In this document: piece by piece, positions 21,695 through 23,695 of the stretch
Position numbering within the stretch: the first letter of the stretch is position 1
How the letters are laid out: every line of letters begins with the position of its first letter
From: an uncultured Alphaproteobacteria bacterium
GTDB lineage: Bacteria; Pseudomonadota; Alphaproteobacteria; RF32; CAG-239
Reading direction: 5' to 3'
DNA: 23,695 nt
NCBI GenBank assembly: GCA_934254925.1
Contig: CAKQMD010000020.1
Coordinates: 1 to 23,695, forward strand
The notes under the pieces: model-generated
What the model saw: only the letters and a program-made list of their open reading frames with translations
The model's database searches: none
What the model was told of the DNA's origin: nothing
Position numbers and translations under genes: made by a program

Positions 21695-23143
21695 ATGAAA
21701 ATTACCGAATTAAAATCTGCCGGTTTGCAAAGAGAATATCAAGTTGTCGTGCCGGCGGCCGATGTGGAAAATAAGATTGCGACAAAACTTGCCAACATTG
21801 CTAAGACGGTCAGACTTCCGGGCTTCCGCGCCGGAAAAGCCCCTCTGAGCATGGTCAGTCAGAAATATCATGACACCGTCATCGGCGAAGTGATCGAAGA
21901 CGCCGTCCGCAAAGGGACCGACCAACTCATCAAGGATAATAAGCTGCATCCCGCACACATGCCTGATGTCAAAGTCTCTTCTTTCAAAGACGGCAAAGAT
22001 CTGGAATTTACGGTTAAGTTTGAAGTCTTGCCGGAAATCAAACTCGGTGATTTGACCACCATTTCCCTGGAAAAATATATGGCGGAAGTCCCGGCCGAAG
22101 AAGTGGAAAAAGCACTTGGTTACATTGCCCAGTCTCGTAAGAATACCGAAGCCGCTGCAGCTGATCATGCTGCCGCAAAGGGCGACACGACGGTTATCGA
22201 CTTTGTCGGTTCGGTTGACGGTGTGGAATTCCAGGGCGGCAAAGGCAATAACTATCCGCTCGAATTGGGATCCGGTTCTTTCATTCCCGGTTTTGAAGAT
22301 CAGCTCATCGGCAAAAAAGCCGGCGATAAGGTTGATGTCAAAGTGACTTTCCCGGAAAGTTACCATGCCAAAGATCTGGCCGGAAAAGCGGCTGTCTTCG
22401 CCGTGGAAGTCAAAGAAGTCCGCACGCCGAAAGCTGTTGAAATCAATGACGAGTTTGCCAAGTCCTTGGGCGAAGAGAGTCTGGACAAGCTGAAGGAAAA
22501 CATCAAAAACCGCATCAGCGGCGATTATGAACAGGCCTCCCGCATGAAGTTGAAGCGAGCCCTGTTGGATGTTTTGGATCAGGAATATAACTTTGAAGTT
22601 CCGATGACCTTGGTGGATGCCGAATACAAGAGCATTGTCGACCAATATGAACAGGCCAAGAAGTTTAATCAGCTTGACGAAAGCGAAAAATCCCGTCCTG
22701 AGGAAGAATTGCTGCAGGAATATAAGGATATTGCCGTCCGCCGCGTAAAATTGGGTCTCTTGCTGTCGCAAATCGGCGAAGCCGGAAAAGTGACCATCAC
22801 ACCGGAAGACATCAACAAAGCCATCATGGCCGAAGCCAAAAAATACCCCGGCCAGGAAAAGGCGGTGTTTGACTTTTACCTGAAAAACAAACAGGCGATC
22901 GAATCTTTGAAGGCGCCGGTGTTTGAAGAAAAAATCATCGACCATATCTTGGATCAGGCAAAAGTGACCACCAAGATTGTTTCGATCGAAGAACTCTACA
23001 ATTTTGACGAAGGCAAAAAGCCGGCGAAAAAAGCAACGGCCAAAAAGTCGGAAGCCAAAACCGATAAAAAAGCCGACGCCAAGGCTGAAAAAAAGTCTGA
23101 AGCGCCCAAAGCCAAAAAGACAACGGCGAAAAAAGCTTCCTAA
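21695..23143 (+). CDS. tig: Trigger factor
   Basis: A ribosome-bound chaperone and peptidyl-prolyl isomerase of 482 residues (483 if the preceding ATG at 21692 is used). The ribosome-docking signature is GFRAGKAP near residues 43-50. The FKBP-like domain spans about 150-245 with VIDFVGSVDGVEFQGG and GSGSFIPGFEDQLIG. The C-terminal helical chaperone domain follows to about 435. The last 42 residues, from KKPAKKATAKK on, are a Lys/Ala-rich tail. ATG 21695 is slightly preferred because AGGA lies seven bases upstream. Downstream are two terminators, not the clpP-clpX genes that often follow tig. Confidence 0.97.
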   Translation: MKITELKSAGLQREYQVVVPAADVENKIATKLANIAKTVRLPGFRAGKAPLSMVSQKYHDTVIGEVIEDAVRKGTDQLIKDNKLHPAHMPDVKVSSFKDGKDLEFTVKFEVLPEIKLGDLTTISLEKYMAEVPAEEVEKALGYIAQSRKNTEAAAADHAAAKGDTTVIDFVGSVDGVEFQGGKGNNYPLELGSGSFIPGFEDQLIGKKAGDKVDVKVTFPESYHAKDLAGKAAVFAVEVKEVRTPKAVEINDEFAKSLGEESLDKLKENIKNRISGDYEQASRMKLKRALLDVLDQEYNFEVPMTLVDAEYKSIVDQYEQAKKFNQLDESEKSRPEEELLQEYKDIAVRRVKLGLLLSQIGEAGKVTITPEDINKAIMAEAKKYPGQEKAVFDFYLKNKQAIESLKAPVFEEKIIDHILDQAKVTTKIVSIEELYNFDEGKKPAKKATAKKSEAKTDKKADAKAEKKSEAPKAKKTTAKKAS

Positions 23144-23151
23144 AGAAAAAT

Positions 23152-23175
23152 ACCCCGGTCAAGCCGGGGTTTTTC
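23152..23175 (+). terminator. Intrinsic terminator 1 after tig
   Basis: ACCCCGG (23152-23158) pairs with CCGGGGT (23164-23170) around a five-base loop, followed by TTTTTC. An A-rich run precedes the stem, so it could also work on the opposite strand. It is eight bases past the tig stop. Confidence 0.9.
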
Positions 23176-23189
23176 TTAAATTAAACATC

Positions 23190-23212
23190 GCCCCTCGTTG
23201 AGGGGCTTTTTT
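23190..23212 (+). terminator. Intrinsic terminator 2 after tig
   Basis: GCCCCTC (23190-23196) pairs with GAGGGGC (23200-23206) around a GTT loop and is followed by six T residues. It stands 14 bases after the first terminator and shields the flagellin gene from read-through. Confidence 0.88.
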
Positions 23213-23289
23213 CTGTCTATATAGACTGATACGATGTCAATAGATTATATCCAAAACGCCGATTGACTGAGGAAAACTTTGTAAGGTTT

Positions 23290-23318
23290 TTGAGCCGATT
23301 TCTCATTTCTTTTATACT
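23290..23318 (+). promoter_or_regulatory. Candidate promoter of the 23342 flagellin gene
   Basis: TTGAGC (23290-23295) and TATACT (23313-23318) are 17 bases apart, 24 bases before the ATG. The overlapping GCCGAT at 23294-23299 resembles the start of a sigma-28 -10 (GCCGATAA), but no good sigma-28 -35 is placed upstream. It differs from the promoter of the 18362 flagellin. Confidence 0.5.
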
Positions 23319-23341
23319 CCTGATATGAAAAAGGAGAAGAA

Positions 23342-23617
23342 ATGAGCAACAGTATCAGTTTAACCGCGTCGATGCGATCAAATTTGTTAAGCCTGCAGAA
23401 TATTGCGGGACAGGTTGATCTCACTCAAAATCGTCTCTCCACCGGATTGAAAGTCAATTCTGCGATTGACAATCCTTCTTCTTATTATACTGCGGTGTCT
23501 TTAAACAACCGCGCCAGCGACCTTTCTTCCCTTCTCGATTCGATGGCGCAAGGGATCCAAACCATTAAAGCGGCCACGGAAGGGTTGGAAGCCGGAGCCA
23601 ATTTGTTGGAACAAGCC
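23342..23617 (+). repeat. Flagellin 5' coding repeat, inverted relative to 18087-18362
   Basis: Partner of the repeat at 18087-18362. Similarity covers the coding start to about codon 92. It does not extend into the upstream region: the two promoters and Shine-Dalgarno contexts differ. Confidence 0.85.
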
Positions 23618-23695
23618 TCGGCCACGGCGAGCCAGGCTTTAATAGCTCCTCTCGTTGCCAGTAAACCAATCGACTATTATGTGGAACGAGGGTAC
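23342..23695 (+). CDS. Second flagellin, 5' part (cut by window end)
   Basis: 118 codons are visible with no stop before the window edge. Residues 1-92 match the 18362 flagellin except for Ser59 and Ser63. The two proteins diverge from about residue 93: here QASATASQALIAPLVASKPI against QAIATANQVLETTN. It is therefore a paralog with a different variable domain, which lies beyond the window. Start: ATG 23342 with AAGGAGAAG two bases upstream of the start context. The C-terminal D0/D1 part needed for a functional subunit cannot be checked here. Confidence 0.93.
   Translation, partial: MSNSISLTASMRSNLLSLQNIAGQVDLTQNRLSTGLKVNSAIDNPSSYYTAVSLNNRASDLSSLLDSMAQGIQTIKAATEGLEAGANLLEQASATASQALIAPLVASKPIDYYVERGY

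Noticed and set aside
21710..22945. A 411-codon minus-strand open frame opposite tig
   Set aside because: It lies wholly antisense to a clear trigger factor, is Phe/His/Gly rich as expected of a codon shadow, and resembles no family.
23294..23302. Sigma-28 flagellar promoter before the second flagellin
   Set aside because: GCCGAT matches the first six bases of the -10 consensus, but the next bases are TT and not AA, and no TAAA-type -35 sits at the right distance.
18087..23617. Site-specific invertible element with a dedicated recombinase
   Set aside because: No invertase or tyrosine recombinase gene is in the window and no short perfect inverted recombination sites were seen; only the coding-region similarity of the flagellins remains.

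Overview
The window looks like a chromosomal segment of an alphaproteobacterium of moderate GC content. The evidence is a ChpT-type histidine phosphotransferase, a squalene module of the HpnC/HpnD/HpnE type, a folate-dependent TrmFO, an M16B peptidase resembling mitochondrial processing peptidase, simple alphaproteobacterial flagellins, and tRNA-Leu directly upstream of tig. An uncultured, host- or gut-associated lineage is possible, but that is an impression and not something the sequence proves. Genes are tightly packed, with 1-bp overlaps and convergent stops one base apart.

Layout from left to right. Positions 1-430 hold no credible gene; they contain a purine-rich tandem repeat of two roughly 150-bp copies, each with a GC-rich palindrome. 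Next come elbB (minus) and a divergent plus-strand run: an M16B peptidase, ispH, an AlbA_2-domain protein and rnhA. A solitary protein of unknown function with an internal duplication follows (5065-5751). It converges on a long ScsB/DsbD-type transmembrane thiol-disulfide reductase (minus). yqgE (plus) is divergent from that gene and converges on a minus-strand operon read as trmFO, hpnC, hpnD, hpnE. The three hpn genes would convert farnesyl diphosphate to squalene; no squalene-hopene cyclase is in view.

From 13393 a plus-strand cluster carries a secreted protein of unknown function, ChpT, a single-domain response regulator and CheR. The regulator has Glu where the phospho-accepting Asp should be, so it is probably a pseudo-receiver. 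This cluster converges on a large flagellin whose central domain looks like a right-handed beta-helix. Then come prfC and a TPR lipoprotein (both minus), tRNA-Leu(UAG), tig, two tandem intrinsic terminators, and the 5' end of a second flagellin that runs off the window. The two flagellins face outward, share almost the same first 92 residues, and have different promoters.

The parts that most deserve a second look are the ChpT/pseudo-receiver/CheR cassette beside a flagellin gene, the flagellin pair with a beta-helix and cysteines in its variable domain, the shortened HpnE, and the purine-rich repeat. Promoters listed are matches to -35/-10 consensus found by eye and are tentative.
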